The notes beneath the pieces are model-generated. The model saw nothing but the letters and a program-made list of their open reading frames with translations. It had not been told where the DNA came from and did no database searches. From the NCBI GenBank assembly GCA_963575745.1, contig CAUYUJ010014590.1, forward strand, positions 292,001 through 356,000: a stretch of 64,000 bases of DNA, in the 5' to 3' direction. Of the stretch, positions 11,903-21,959 are shown one piece after another (the first letter of the stretch is position 1; each line of letters opens with the position of its first letter). The position numbers were made by a program, and so were the translations under genes. This DNA is from Prorocentrum cordatum. Lineage: Eukaryota > Sar > Dinophyceae > Prorocentrales > Prorocentraceae.

Positions 11903-12207
11903 AACAGGTTGCACACCGAATGCTTGCCGAACGTCAAGAAGAGGAGGTGGAGGGAGGAGGGAGGAGAGAGGAGGGGGGAGCGAGGATAGATTGATAGATA
12001 GAGCGACGCCGAAGCGGCGGTCCTGCCTCATGGCCGAGCACTCGGCCGCCCCGCTCAGCGGCTCGTAGTGCAGCAACGTGTGTAGCACTAGGCCCACACG
12101 CCCCTCCAGGGAACGACGTCGATCTTCTCGAAGTTCTGGACGTCTGGACGTCAGCATTCCATACATTAGCCCATCCAGACTGAATTACGTGCTGCTGTGC
12201 CGCCGAG

Positions 12208-12308
12208 GCTGTTTTCCTAAGCACTGGCGAATTAAGCGGTCTTTCGTAACAGTTCGGTTGTCCTCCGCAGCCGCAGCATCACCCCGGGCTGTTCTCCTAA
12301 GCACTGGC
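12208..12308 (+). repeat. 22-bp direct repeat pair, 79 bp apart
   Basis: GCTGTTTTCCTAAGCACTGG at 12,208 recurs as GCTGTTCTCCTAAGCACTGG at 12,287. Each copy continues CG, with one mismatch over 22 bp. Confidence 0.85.
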
Positions 12309-15300
12309 GGAAAGTAAGATGCCGCCTGTGCTCCGCAGCCGCACCAGCAGCAAGGCGCTGGTCCAGGAGAGTGTTCTGCTTGTCCACGGTCTGACTCTTC
12401 TCTTGCTCCTTCTGCTTGATACGTTCATGCAGAGCTGCCATTCGAACCTCAATCGAATAAGGCTCATCAGGAGCAGGCCGCTGGATGGAGCCGGTGATCA
12501 TCAGAGGCTTAGACACCACCTTCGCGATCCTCTGGATCTGAACTGTGGCATCTATGTACTTGGCGAGCTTTCGGTGTGGTCCGATACTCTGCCTCAAGTT
12601 GTGCCAGACCTCAGCTCCCTTCCCAGTCGGGGCAGCACAGTGTGATCTCAGCTTGAGCATCCGCCTCTGTTGCCCACGCTCCACAACCAACACAAACGAA
12701 TACCGTGCCGCCGCTGACAGAAGTCAGGTCCCCCTTCTGGTTGACAGCAACAAGCTTGTGCCCCATCGGGTCCTTCAAACAGTCAATCAGGAAGCCAGGT
12801 GTGCCACGGCAGCCCGTGAGTTCATCATGCTTGCCGTTCCGTCGAAGCTGCAAACATTGGGAGCATTGTTGGCCGAGCCCAGTATCTGCCCACTGATGCC
12901 ACCCTCGCTTCCTTGTGCTCCGCACTCACTTGAACCCTGTAGAAACTCTGGTCCATCGCTCCTCATCCTTGGGATAGAGATCGGCAAGATATGAGCAGCA
13001 AGTTTGGCAAGGCATTGAGCTTCTCTTGCCCAGCACGAATCGCCTCATTAAACTCAGGCGAAACTTCTGCATGCATGTCGGCCCCAGCGCGAGCGACATC
13101 ATCTGCCACCACGTTGGTGTCCGTCAATCTCCGAGCCTCGCTGTCAAGCTGAGCATATTCTTCACCAGATCGATGCGCTTTGACGTGAACAACCTTCTCG
13201 ATCAAAGGACATATCGCCACCATACATTGAGTTCACCGCCTGTTGCCTATCTACCGCCCCTGCCGCTGCCTTGACAGTACCCATGAAGTCCGCATATGCC
13301 CAGGACCGTCGGTCTGCCACCTGCCCCGTGAACGCGAGAGCCAGATATTCTGCCATCGCCGATGTCTGAGGTAGGGTAGCAGGAACAGGGGCGTACATCG
13401 AGCTCAACGAGACGTCAGACTCCAGGTCCATCAAGGTCACTGCCCAGCCAGCGCGCTACAGCGTCAGAAGCGTCGGCTTGGAACATGAGCCGTCGATCGC
13501 ACACTCGGTGAAGGTGACCTCAGGCCCCAATGCATCAGCCACCATAGTTTCGGGCGTGGACTTGACGCTATTACCCCTCGCGTCTACGACGCACGCCTGC
13601 ACTCCAGGAGTCATCCCGGGTATGTCCGAGTCCTTGAATGTGAAGCATCCGCTGCGGTACACCTTGTCATCAGGTTGGTCACGGACCCACTGCAAGAATT
13701 CTGAACTGACCTCAGCTGCCTGTCGGGCCTCGTGAATATGAGGGAGGGGGCAGTCCGAGCGCGTCGAGGGCGCCACAAGCACATCGGCCGTCAGTGATGT
13801 AGCCTGCCTCCTTCGCCCTCGCCTTGGTCCAGGACCCGTCAACTGCACATGTGCTTATCCAGAACTTCTGATGAACGGTGTACTTTCTACTTTTGGGCCT
13901 CGCGTGTACCCGGAGACAGTTGAAAGATATTTTGAGCTCTGGATCACCAGACCACTTGAGACCCAATCGAAGTTCATGCTGCCTCTCAAAACCTTCCACT
14001 AACAACCTTTCACACATGGGGGGCGTGATCTGGTCAATCAGCACCACTGCGCGCCTGAGATTACAGTCCAGCCCTCTGGATCGAAAGGGCCGCCCGCTGA
14101 AGATGGCCACGTGTCTGAGACCACTGGGATGACACTCCAGGCTCTTGAACAGCTGCACGCCACCATCACAAGAGTGTCGCCACCGATACCATCGAAGTAT
14201 CCGGGTGTGCCTTGGCAATCCACAGCATCCTACACTGCAACGCTGGAGCGAATGCTTCTCGCGACGCAGGATCCCCGAGCAACACCAGTTTCGCCGTGGC
14301 CGAAACGCCTCCGTGGTACGGCGTCTGTGCTTGTGGTAAGACTTCCGTAATCTGTCCAGCTCGCCGTCGCTAACCCCATTAACGTCTACGCCATACGTCA
14401 GCGCAGGTCGTGCGCCAGTTCGGAAGACTCGCCAATTCCTCTCGGTCGCCTTCGTCGGGATCGCCCTCCGAAACTTCTGCAGCTTCTTCAGTCGCTGAGA
14501 ATAATGGTTGAGCCGCCGCTTGTACTTCCCACCAGCGAAGTCAGTGCCGAGGTAAGGAGTGGAGCGAGTCCTGGCTTCGCCATCAACTCCGAGCCGATGT
14601 AAAATCTCGTTGGTGATGTCCTGTGATCTGCCCACGACTGCGAACTTATCATTTAGCCGAGCACCGAGCCGTCGCGCCACGTGCTGAAAGCCCTCCGCTG
14701 CCGCAACAGCCAGCTCAACGACCATCTTTTTTGAACCGCCCTCAGATCCCATTGAGGTTTCGTCGATATACTAAGATAACCGCATCAGAGGAAACAAGGT
14801 AACATACCTATCGTACTCCTCCACCGCGTGAACCTTAATAATTATACCCGTCTACAACCAGTGGAAAGGCCCTCGAATGATTCGTCTGCGGGCCCATCAT
14901 GGTGTCAATCCTCGGCATGCGCTGGACGGACTCCCAGCAGGGGCGGGTATGCTGCGCCGTGCGTGCCCCCAGCCGCAGGAGCTTATCCCGAGCCTGGTCC
15001 AAGGGGATCGTTTCGTAGTATTTGCTAAAGCCCGCTACCACAGTCGCTGTATGACGACACTGCATCGCGTTCGTCTCCCTCGTGGCAGCTAAGAGCCACG
15101 CACTGTCGATTGCGCTTCGCCCCGGCGAAGACCCCCAGCATTTCCGCTCGATTGTTCTCCGCAGTCCCTCAAGCTCAGGCCGTCGTGCACGTTTCCACAC
15201 GCGGTAGTTGACACAATAGAGAATAATAAGTCTGTGGTCTCCCATGGCTTTCGGAAGCATGGGCATTACCATCCACGTGAGCTGCCTCGGTAGGAGTCCG

Positions 15301-16120
15301 ATTCTCTCACTCGCTTCCCACAACGCGCCAAGAACAGCAAGAGCATCGTCACACAGGTGCTGAAAGTGAGACGGATGCAGACCAGCTAACCTATTGGAAG
15401 TGCGCGTCGGGAAATTCTTCGAAGCACTTCTGAGTAACGACGGCGACGCTCTGGGGAGGGCCGACCCGTCAGGCACCCATGCCACGGGCGTTTGCTCGGT
15501 TGCTCGCCATAACGCCGCGTACTTCTCCTCCATGTCCTCCACAGTCCGCTGAGGGCGTGCTGAGAACTCACTGTGTCGGCAGTGGACTGCGGCCGTGGAT
15601 TATCGTGCGGGCTTGCACATGCTTGTACGACGTGATGCGATACAGTCTGCCCGCACCATTCTGGCTTGCATTAAGTCGGGCATGTCCCCCTACAGGGGGA
15701 TTTTCGACGACAAATGCAACATACCCCCAAAATAGTCAAACAATAGTCCAAACATAGTCTGGGGACTATTTGTTGAGTTTGTGGTTACCTTTTTGTGGCA
15801 TTTTTGGGGTATGTTTGATATTTCGACGACACTCCCCATGTAGGGGGACACGCCCGACATCAGGCTTGCACCATCGCACCAGGCCTTCCACCTCGCAGTG
15901 CTGCCACGAGCCGCGTCCTGCTTCGCTGCCTGTACGGCCTTCCTCCGCCTTCGAGAGGCACGTTCATGCCATCTTGCGAGGCCGCCGAGCTCGAAAGCTT
16001 GCGTCGTGCGTGAACTAACGTCGCGTCCAGCCTGTGGCTCGCGCCTTGGCCTGGGTAGAGCGTTGCCTGGAAACCGTGAATCTCGTCTTGGAGCTTGAGG
16101 TTGTCGGCGACCAGGCCTAT
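12232..16120 (-). pseudogene. Decayed LINE with RT, RNase H and Cys motif, lineage b
   Basis: Reading on the minus strand from 16,120, an Arg-rich N-terminal part (HARRK, RWKAWCDGAS) is split by a MITE at 15,671-15,862. The RT follows: SNRLAGLHP near 15,390, MPMLPK near 15,250 and GRSAIDSAW near 15,105. Motif A reads VVAGFSKYYETI near 15,030, with Gly where the catalytic Asp is expected. Motif C reads YIDE near 14,759-14,770, directly preceded by an in-frame TAG. The thumb-like part (RSTPYLGTDFAGGKYKRR) follows. An RNase H-like domain spans about 13,505-12,980: AIDGSC, AMAEYLAL, AYADF and NVVADDVARAG supply plausible D/E/D/D residues. A Cys region (VFVCVGCGAW) lies near 12,680, with a basic tail to 12,232. 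Frame breaks and lost catalytic residues mark a dead copy. Flanking purine tracts lie at 11,835-11,902 and 16,174-16,515. Confidence 0.85.
15671..15862. mobile_element. 192-bp hAT-like MITE (family M2) inserted in the LINE
   Basis: Terminal inverted repeats read GTCGGGCATGTCCCCCTACA on the left (from 15,675) and, reverse-complemented, GTCGGGCGTGTCCCCCTACA on the right. A second internal inverted repeat (TTCGACGAC and flanks) follows. GGCTTGCA occurs immediately outside both ends (15,663-15,670 and 15,863-15,870), a perfect 8-bp target duplication of the type left by hAT elements. Removing the element rejoins the LINE reading frame across DGAS. The interior carries TAGTCTGGGGAC, shared with 21.5 and 61.8 kb. 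No transposase is encoded. Confidence 0.9.
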
Positions 16121-16173
16121 CTTGGAACCAGTTAGCAAGTTTGCCCATCTTGGAACCACTTCAAGCCGTCCGC

Positions 16174-16515
16174 AGGGGGGGAGGGAGGAGGGAGGAGGGG
16201 AGGAGGGGAGGAGGCAGGAGGCAGGAGGCAGGAGGGAGGAGGGAGGAGGGAGGAGGGAGGAGGGAGGAGGGGAAGAGGATGGAGGATGGAGGAGGAAGGA
16301 GGGATGAAGGAGGAGGGAGGAGGGGGGAGGGGGGAGGCAGGAGGGAGGAGGGAGGAGGGCGGAGGGAGGAGGGCGGAGGGAGGAGGGAGCAGGGAGGAGG
16401 AATGAGGTAGGAGGCAGGAGGCAGGAGGCAGAATGCAGGAGGCATGAGGGAGGAGGGAGCAGGGAGGAGGGAGCAGGGAGGAGGGAGGAGGCAGGAGGCA
16501 GGAGTGGAGGAGGAA
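16174..16515. repeat. GGAGGGAGG purine tandem repeat
   Basis: About 340 bp of GGAGGGAGGAGG units with GCAGGAGGCAGG variants. The Ser/Pro/Leu-rich and Gly/Arg-rich frames on the two strands are artefacts of this repeat. It lies beyond the 5' end of the lineage b LINE. Confidence 0.95.
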
Positions 16516-16649
16516 CGAGAATGAGAGGAATGCGAAGGAGGACGAGAGAGGAGGAGAGGCGAGCCTCGCTGTTGTATCGCACACTTGCTGCCAGGTGCAT
16601 GGGCCCAGACGCGTCTTCGCAATGGTGATCAGATTTGCTGTCTTCTCCC

Positions 16650-17235
16650 TTTGCTCTCTTAGCGCCTCCTGGGGTCCTCCTGGGGACCTGTTTGGAGCCT
16701 CTGGGGGTTTCTAGGGAGCCTCCTCGTGCCTCTTTGGGCCTTCTTGGGCCTGCTCTCATGGCCTGTTCTGAAGCTTTCGCAGACCGTCTTTAGGACCACT
16801 CTTGGCCGTCTTGGGTCTTGGAGAGCTGAAAGAGTGTCTTGGAGGCCTCTGGCCTGTGGTGGGGCCCTCTTGGGGTCGTCTTGGGGGCATCTTGGACCAT
16901 CTTGGGGCCCTCTAGAGCCGTCTGGGGGGCCCGCTTGTGAGCCTCTTCGGCCGTTGTGGGGTCATCTTGAATGGCTCTTGGGCCGTCTTGGCAGTCGAGG
17001 CGAAATCGACAAAATCCTTGAAACACCAACGGGAAGGCAACGAGTTGGGAGTCTTGGGACCCCCCTGTTGGGCTGCATTGGGGGCCGCTTGAGCCAGGCC
17101 GTCTCAGAGCCGTGAGGGCCACCCTGAAGCCATATTGAGCTTTTGGAAGCCGTCTTGGAGCCGTCTCGGGGTCTCCGGAGAATCACCAGGGCCACCCAGA
17201 GCCGCTCAAGAACCACCCGAGAACACGAGCAGAAT
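16650..17235 (+). repeat. GGCCTCTTGGGG family array
   Basis: Degenerate GGGCCTTCTTGGGCC and GGCCGTCTTGGG strings fill the region, with a core-1-like segment (GTCGAGGCGAAATCGACAAA) near 16,994. It is the same family as 4.6-5.9 kb, more diverged. Confidence 0.85.
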
Positions 17236-17560
17236 CCAGAGGTTCCAGAGTCTGGTTCAATTGGCGGGGAATCCAGGTCCCCGGAAAGTACTGGTGGAGA
17301 TTCGTGAGCCCACCTTTCCCTCCAGCGACTTCACATTTCTAGCCTGGCTCCTGTCTTTCTTTGCCAAGATATTTTCCACGGCCATGCCGGCCTGGCGCTC
17401 GCAGGCTCGCACGCCAGGGCTTGCCGTATTCTTGAGGCTTCGTGTATGCTCACCAGCCCATACAGAAACGATGCTCAGGGGAGTGGTCGGGAGGAGTGAC
17501 GTAGATAAGCATATAGCGATGAAGGGAGGCCAACGATGGTAACCTTCGACACTTCCGCGA
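17236..17560. other. Unassigned island between two arrays
   Basis: A short stretch of non-repetitive sequence. No coding motif or inverted repeat can be supported. Confidence 0.4.
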
Positions 17561-18240
17561 GTCTCTTTGAGGGCCCTTGGAGCGCTCTTTGGGCGTTGTT
17601 TTACGCCTTGGAGCCCTCTTCGGAATCTCTTGGGGCCGTCTTGGAGCCATCCTGGAGGCCGTGGATGCAAGACGAGGGCGGCGTTGATTTATTAGGGTCC
17701 CCCCGTCGGAGCCCGAAACATGGTCTCTTGGGCCACTCTTGGGCGCCCTCGGCACCGCCTTGGAGCTTTTCTAGCCCCCTCATGGGGCTCTCTCGGCCTT
17801 TCTTGAAACCCTTGGGAGTACACACTTGGTTCTAAACCTTATTGGCCTCTCGGGGTCATCCTCGGAAGTCTCGGAGATCACTTTGGGCCTTATTGTGGCG
17901 ATCGTGGGCCTCTCGGAGGCATAGTGGACACCTGAGCCATCTTGAGCTTTATTGTTCCATCTTGCAGGCCATTGCGGGCTATCCCGCGCCGCCTTCAAGC
18001 TGTCTTGGGCCGTCTTGGGCGCACGAACTGCCCATGAAACCTTGTTCCCGACCCCATGGGAGGAATTAGCTGTAACAAGACGGGCGAACCTCCCAGTCGA
18101 AACCCCGTGATGGGACGGTCGTGGGCCTCCTTCCAAGACTGCCAAAGACGCCCCCATGACGGCCCAAGACTCCAAGACGATCAGAAGACGAGACACATTC
18201 AGACAGGATAGGTTGAGACGAGACAGGACCTGAGAAAGCA
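17560..18240 (+). repeat. GGCCTCTTGGGG family array, eroded
   Basis: Strings such as CTCTTGGGGCCGTCTTGGAG and GGCCGTCTTGGGCGC show the family. Units are too diverged to set a clear period, and orientation appears to change near 18,070. Confidence 0.75.
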
Positions 18241-18284
18241 CGCCAAGACAGCATTCAATCCGGCCTTCGCTGTCGAAGCGCTCT

Positions 18285-18590
18285 TGACGCCCTTAAAAGG
18301 CTTCAAGAGGGCCCCAATACGGCTCCAATGCGGGCCGAGGGCGGCCTCATCTGTCTCAAAGAGAGGCCCAAGAGTCCCCTAAGAGGGTCCAAAGAGAGCC
18401 CCAAGCCGACCAAACTTCGAACATGCCCAAACCGCACACCGCTGTTGGCACCACTTGCGGCCCCAGAAGTCCCCCAGATCCCCGAAGAGGCCCCCGAAGA
18501 GGCTCACAGAGGCCTCCGTGAGGCCCACAAAGGCCGCCCAAAAAGAGGCTTCTAGGAGGCCCCGTGGCGGACCTCACTGGGCCTCCTGGA
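18285..18590 (-). repeat. GGCCTC family array in reverse orientation
   Basis: Here the plus strand carries the complement (CCAAGAGGCCCC-type strings such as GAAGAGGCCCCCGAAGAGGC), so the family is inverted relative to 16.6-18.2 kb. Confidence 0.75.
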
Positions 18591-18714
18591 GGCTTCGCAG
18601 GGTGGGGTGATTCGGTATGGGAAGGGGTAGACGCCTCGCTCGAAAGGGAAGGAGAAAGTTGGACGAATGGTCGACCCAAACCACCTGAGCGCAGAGGGCT
18701 GGTGGGATTGCTCT

Positions 18715-18814
18715 NNNNNNNNNNNNNNNNNNNNNNNNNNNNNNNNNNNNNNNNNNNNNNNNNNNNNNNNNNNNNNNNNNNNNNNNNNNNNNNNNNNNNN
18801 NNNNNNNNNNNNNN
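18715..18814. other. Assembly gap of 100 N
   Basis: Exactly 100 undetermined bases, the usual placeholder for a gap of unknown size. The right edge is a (GGA)n microsatellite at 18,815-18,847, which probably stopped the assembly. Frames drawn across it have no meaning. Confidence 0.99.
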
Positions 18815-18847
18815 GGAGGAGGAGGAGGAGGAGGAGGAGGAGGAGGA
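18815..18847. repeat. (GGA)n microsatellite at gap edge
   Basis: A pure GGA run directly abutting the N gap. Its true length is unknown because the gap interrupts it. Confidence 0.95.
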
Positions 18848-18984
18848 TACTCCCTTGCGTGCTGAGCGCCCCATGGGGCCGCGCCGGAGCCCCCCCCCCG
18901 GGTCAGAGCCACGAAGCCCGCGCGGACCTCCGAAGGTTTCTTGTCCAAGCAGGGTTTGTACCTGCGGGCCCCTTGCTTCTGTTC

Positions 18985-19315
18985 CTCGAGGGGTTTCGTC
19001 TGGTGCGCCAGGTTTTCAGCTCGTGCCCAGGTGGGTCCCAGGTTTCGCTTGGCGCCCCCGCCCGCAGGCGCTCGTGGGCGCCTGGTGCGCTTGGTGGGTG
19101 TGCTGATGTTTCGCCTGGTGCCCGCCCGTGGGCGCCTGGTGCTGGTGGGCGTCGTGCGTGTGCCGAGGGTTCGCCTGGTGCCCGCCCGTGGGCGCCTCGT
19201 GCGCGTCTCGTGGGCGCCTCGTGCGCTGGGTGGCTGTTCCGAGGCTTTGCACGGTGCCCCCCCGTGGGAGCCTCGTGGGCGCCTCGTGCGCTTGGTGGAT
19301 GTGCTCATTGCGCTA
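18985..19315 (+). repeat. GCCTGGTGCCCGCCCGTGGG minisatellite
   Basis: Four imperfect 60-75-bp units begin GTTTCGCCTGGTGCC or a variant near 19,037, 19,108, 19,168 and 19,243. Each contains CCGTGGGCGCCT(G/C)GTGCGC. Confidence 0.85.
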
Positions 19316-19534
19316 CCCGCAGTTTTCCCCACCCCTCCCGTATTGGGTCTCTGCTCCCTCCCCCTCCTCCTGCCTCTTCCTGCGCTGCTTCCTGGCTGGG
19401 TTGCGAATTGTACAACCGTCGCCACTTCCGTGGGCTCTTGGGAGAAAACGGTCCCATTTGAGACCTGGCAGCTCCCTGTGGTTGCTGCGAGCTGCGCAGC
19501 GGTCGCCACTCTCGTGGGCTCCCCGGAGGCACGG

Positions 19535-20060
19535 CGGTGTCGGGGAGTTTGGGGGGCCGTTTGGGGGCCTCTTTACTCTTGGGGCCTCTTCGGGGCCTCT
19601 TGCGGGCCTCTTGGAGCCACCGGGCGCCTCCTGGGGTCTACTTGGGATGGAAGGCTTGGATTTTCGGTTCGTGTTCCCTCTCTTGGGCCCTTTAAAAGGG
19701 CCCAAGAGAGCCTCTTGGGTTGTCTTGGGCGCCTCTTGGGCCGCCTTGGGCGCCTCTTGGGGGCCTCGTGGCCGTCTTGGGGAGGTCTTGGGAGCCTCCA
19801 GGGCGTCTGGGAGCGTCGGGAAACCGAAAAGGCGAGACAGCCAAACACCTTCCAAGAAACTTAGGATCTATCATTGATGTTGGTCTCTCGGTGCTCTCTT
19901 GAGGCCTCTTGGAGCTCTCTCTTGGGGCGTCTCATCTTGAGCCGTTGTGAGGTCATCTTGGGCGTCGTGGGCGATCTCTGCGCGTCTCGGGTCCTTCTTG
20001 GGCCGTCTTGGAGGTCACTTGTGGCCCTCTGTGCTCGTCTTGGATCCCTCTTGGCCCTGG
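19535..20060 (+). repeat. GGCCTCTTGGGG family array with both cores
   Basis: Dense GGCCTCTTGGGG and GGGCCGTCTTGGGCGCC strings. Core 2 (GGCTTGGATTTTCGGTTCGT) is near 19,650 and core 1 (GAGCGTCGGGAAACCGAAAA) near 19,808, in the same order as at 4.8-5.0 kb. An internal AAAGGGCCCAAGAG inversion lies near 19,695. Confidence 0.9.
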
Positions 20061-20235
20061 GAAAGTCGTGCGAGGGCACTTTCCGGAGCCCAGGGGGCAC
20101 GCGACAATTTTCGGGAGATTTCGGACTTTGGGGTCCCGGACCCTTGAAGACTCCTCAGGACTGAGGACTGAGGCTCCAGGGACCAGGCAAAGGACCTGAG
20201 GACACGCCCAGTCCGTGTCCAGAGGCACGGTGGAG
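20061..20235 (+). repeat. Dispersed repeat B, copy without insertion
   Basis: Phrases AGCCCAGGGGGCACGCG (near 20,087), TTTCGGACTTTGGGGTCC and AGGACCTGAGGACACGCCC (near 20,191) recur in the same order at 38,320-38,665. That copy carries a 175-bp MITE at the position corresponding to CCCTTGAAG near 20,140 here. This copy therefore acts as the empty site. Both copies sit just 3' of a GGCCTC array. Confidence 0.8.
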
Positions 20236-20254
20236 CATCATTTGTTCTTCCCCA

Positions 20255-20395
20255 AGCCCAATCGATCCTCGAACCTACTCGATCCTCGAACCTCCTCCAC
20301 CTCGAGTCTCTCCTCCTCGATCTTGGATCCTCGACGCTCCTCGATCCTCTGACCTCCTCGATCCTTGGACTCCTCGATCCTCGACCTTCGCCAAC
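20255..20395. repeat. CTCGATCCTCGAACCTCC short tandem repeat
   Basis: About ten imperfect units of CTCGATCCT(C/T)GAACCTC. Frames across it are rich in Asp, Arg and Ser on the minus strand and are not considered genes. Confidence 0.85.
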
Positions 20396-20588
20396 CCGGC
20401 GGCGGCGAGCGGCGGCGGCGGGCGACGGCGGGCGACTGTCGTCGGACCGCCACCCGCGAGGCCGCGCCCGCGGCATCGGCCGCCGAGGGCGCCACGCCCG
20501 GCAAGGAGGAGAAGGCGCAGGCGCCGTTCTCGTCCGCGCTCGGCAGACTTCCGACCAGCCTCCAAGGAGGAAAGACCGTTCTTCTCTG

Positions 20589-20740
20589 TAAGAACGATTT
20601 TTTGAAGGCAGATCTGCCTTCACTGTAAGAACGGTTTTCTGAAGGCAGATCTGCCTTCAAAAAACCGTTCTTTTTGAAGGCAGATCTGCCTTCAAAAAAC
20701 CGTTCTTTCGAAGGCAGATCTGCTTTTAAAAAACCGTTCT
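20589..20740. repeat. Palindromic tandem repeat (GAAGGCAGATCTGCCTTC)
   Basis: The perfect palindrome GAAGGCAGATCTGCCTTC lies at 20,604-20,621, 20,641-20,658 and 20,676-20,693, with a variant at 20,710-20,727. Spacing is 34-37 bp. The linkers AAAAAACCGTTCTT / AAGAACGGTTTT are themselves inverted, so pairs of units form longer cruciform-capable stems. On the minus strand one frame gives repeated KNGFLKADLPS peptides. Confidence 0.95.
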
Positions 20741-20744
20741 TATA

Positions 20745-21063
20745 GAGTAGATCTCGGGGTGGACAGACCTCCAACCCTGAGACGTCGATTAGCGAATTGG
20801 CCGTTTTCGGTTCGCGAGAGGGCGTCGCGGCCGGCATTTTTGCGGGTCCAGGTCCGTCCGTTTCGGTCCCAGGCCGTTTTCATTGAAGGGAGGTTTACTA
20901 AAGGGAGGTTTGTCCACCGCCGAAAGATGTTTTCCAGCAGCTGCGTCTCGGCCAGACAGTTCCGGGCGTGCCTGGATCTCAGAAATTGAATCACACACAC
21001 CAGTGGCGGGGGCTGTCTCTCAATCCCAAGATTTTGAGGGTCGGGTACGACGCCGGGGTGATA
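20745..21063. other. Unassigned sequence
   Basis: Contains the short direct repeat AAGGGAGGTTT (near 20,886 and 20,900). No gene or element is supported. Confidence 0.4.
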
Positions 21064-21119
21064 TGGTGTATACTTTTTGTCCCCGTTGTCCCGGGAAACA
21101 GCGAAAAAAGTATACACCA
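21064..21119. repeat. 15-bp perfect inverted repeat
   Basis: TGGTGTATACTTTTT (21,064-21,078) and AAAAAGTATACACCA (ending 21,119) can pair perfectly around a ~26-nt loop. It may be the core of a small foldback element. No target duplication is evident. Confidence 0.8.
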
Positions 21120-21314
21120 GGATCCCGTATACCCCAGGATGCGTTTTCCTGCTCGAGTTCCAGTGCGGGGCCAGAACGAGCGTCGGTGTACAAAGCTCGG
21201 CTCCCGAGAACCGTCCCGAACGGCCGCTGGAGAGCCGAGCTATGACCCGAACACTTGGGCGCAACGGTGTGGGAGGCTCCGCGAGGGGGAGCGGCAGGGG
21301 CATTCGGCTCGTGG

Positions 21315-21390
21315 GGGCAGCGCGGCGACCCCCAAGAGTCGCCCACTCGTCGCCGACGGGGTGCCCGCCAGCCCGCGCCGCCCAGAAGCG
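21315..21390 (+). repeat. Dispersed repeat C, copy 1
   Basis: The phrase GACCCCCAAGAGTCGCCCAC then CGTCGCCGACGGGGTGCCCG and AGCCC is similar to 54,135-54,205 and 55,670-55,740. The common core is CCCACTC(A/G)TCGCCGA then GGGG...CCC. Confidence 0.6.
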
Positions 21391-21491
21391 TTCGGCTTCG
21401 CCGTCGGGGGCTCACCGCGCCATCGGTCGGCGATGTATCGCCGCTTCCAGCTAGATGTCTACCCCCCCGAGTCAGCCTTCCGCTCCTCGCT

Positions 21492-21647
21492 TTCAGTCGG
21501 GCATGCTCCTCTACAGAAGGCACATTCCAATATTGTCAGGAACTAGTCTGGGGACGTCTTTGTTGAGCATTGTTTGACAATTTGACATGCTTGACTATTG
21601 CTATGGTTCGTCCCAATCCCCCCTGTGGGAGGACATGCTCGACCTAG
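21492..21647. mobile_element. 156-bp hAT-like MITE, family M2, copy 2
   Basis: The left end carries GTCGGGCATGCTCCTCTACA. The right end, reverse-complemented, reads GTCGAGCATGTCCTCCCACA. The interior has TAGTCTGGGGACGTCTTTGT, shared with 15,757 and 61,808. Outside the ends are TCCTCGCT (21,484-21,491) and TCCTCGTT (21,648-21,655), an 8-bp duplication with one mismatch. It is non-autonomous. Confidence 0.85.
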
Positions 21648-21655
21648 TCCTCGTT

Positions 21656-21955
21656 CCCCTCGCAGAAGGGGAGGATCGGGAAAGAGCGGGCAGCTTTATC
21701 TGTTTTGCATGCAGCCGGTCTCGGCTCCGCCGCCAGGCGCCCTTACCGATGCTCCACAACGAGGCCAAGGAGGGGCCCCGACGAGGCCGAAATGAAGCCT
21801 CAATGCGCCCCGGGGGCGTCCTCAGAACGATCTGAAAATGCAGCTCGCCTTGAAAGCCGGTCTGGAGGCGTCTTGGGGAGCAGACAGGAGCTTCGGCACA
21901 GCTGGGCGGCGGGATGGCGGAGGCCTCCAGGGGGGAATAAAGGGAGGGGCTAAAG
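21656..21955. other. Unassigned sequence
   Basis: About 300 bp with no supported gene or repeat. It leads into the next GGCCTC array. Confidence 0.35.
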
Positions 21956-21959
21956 CACT

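Noticed and set aside
12232-12693. An independent host gene of 153 codons
   Set aside because: It continues the Cys-motif tail of the minus-strand lineage b LINE after a frameshift, so it is part of the pseudogene.
18564-19509. Proteins spanning 18.56-19.5 kb
   Set aside because: They cross 100 undetermined bases and the GGTGCCCGCCC minisatellite.
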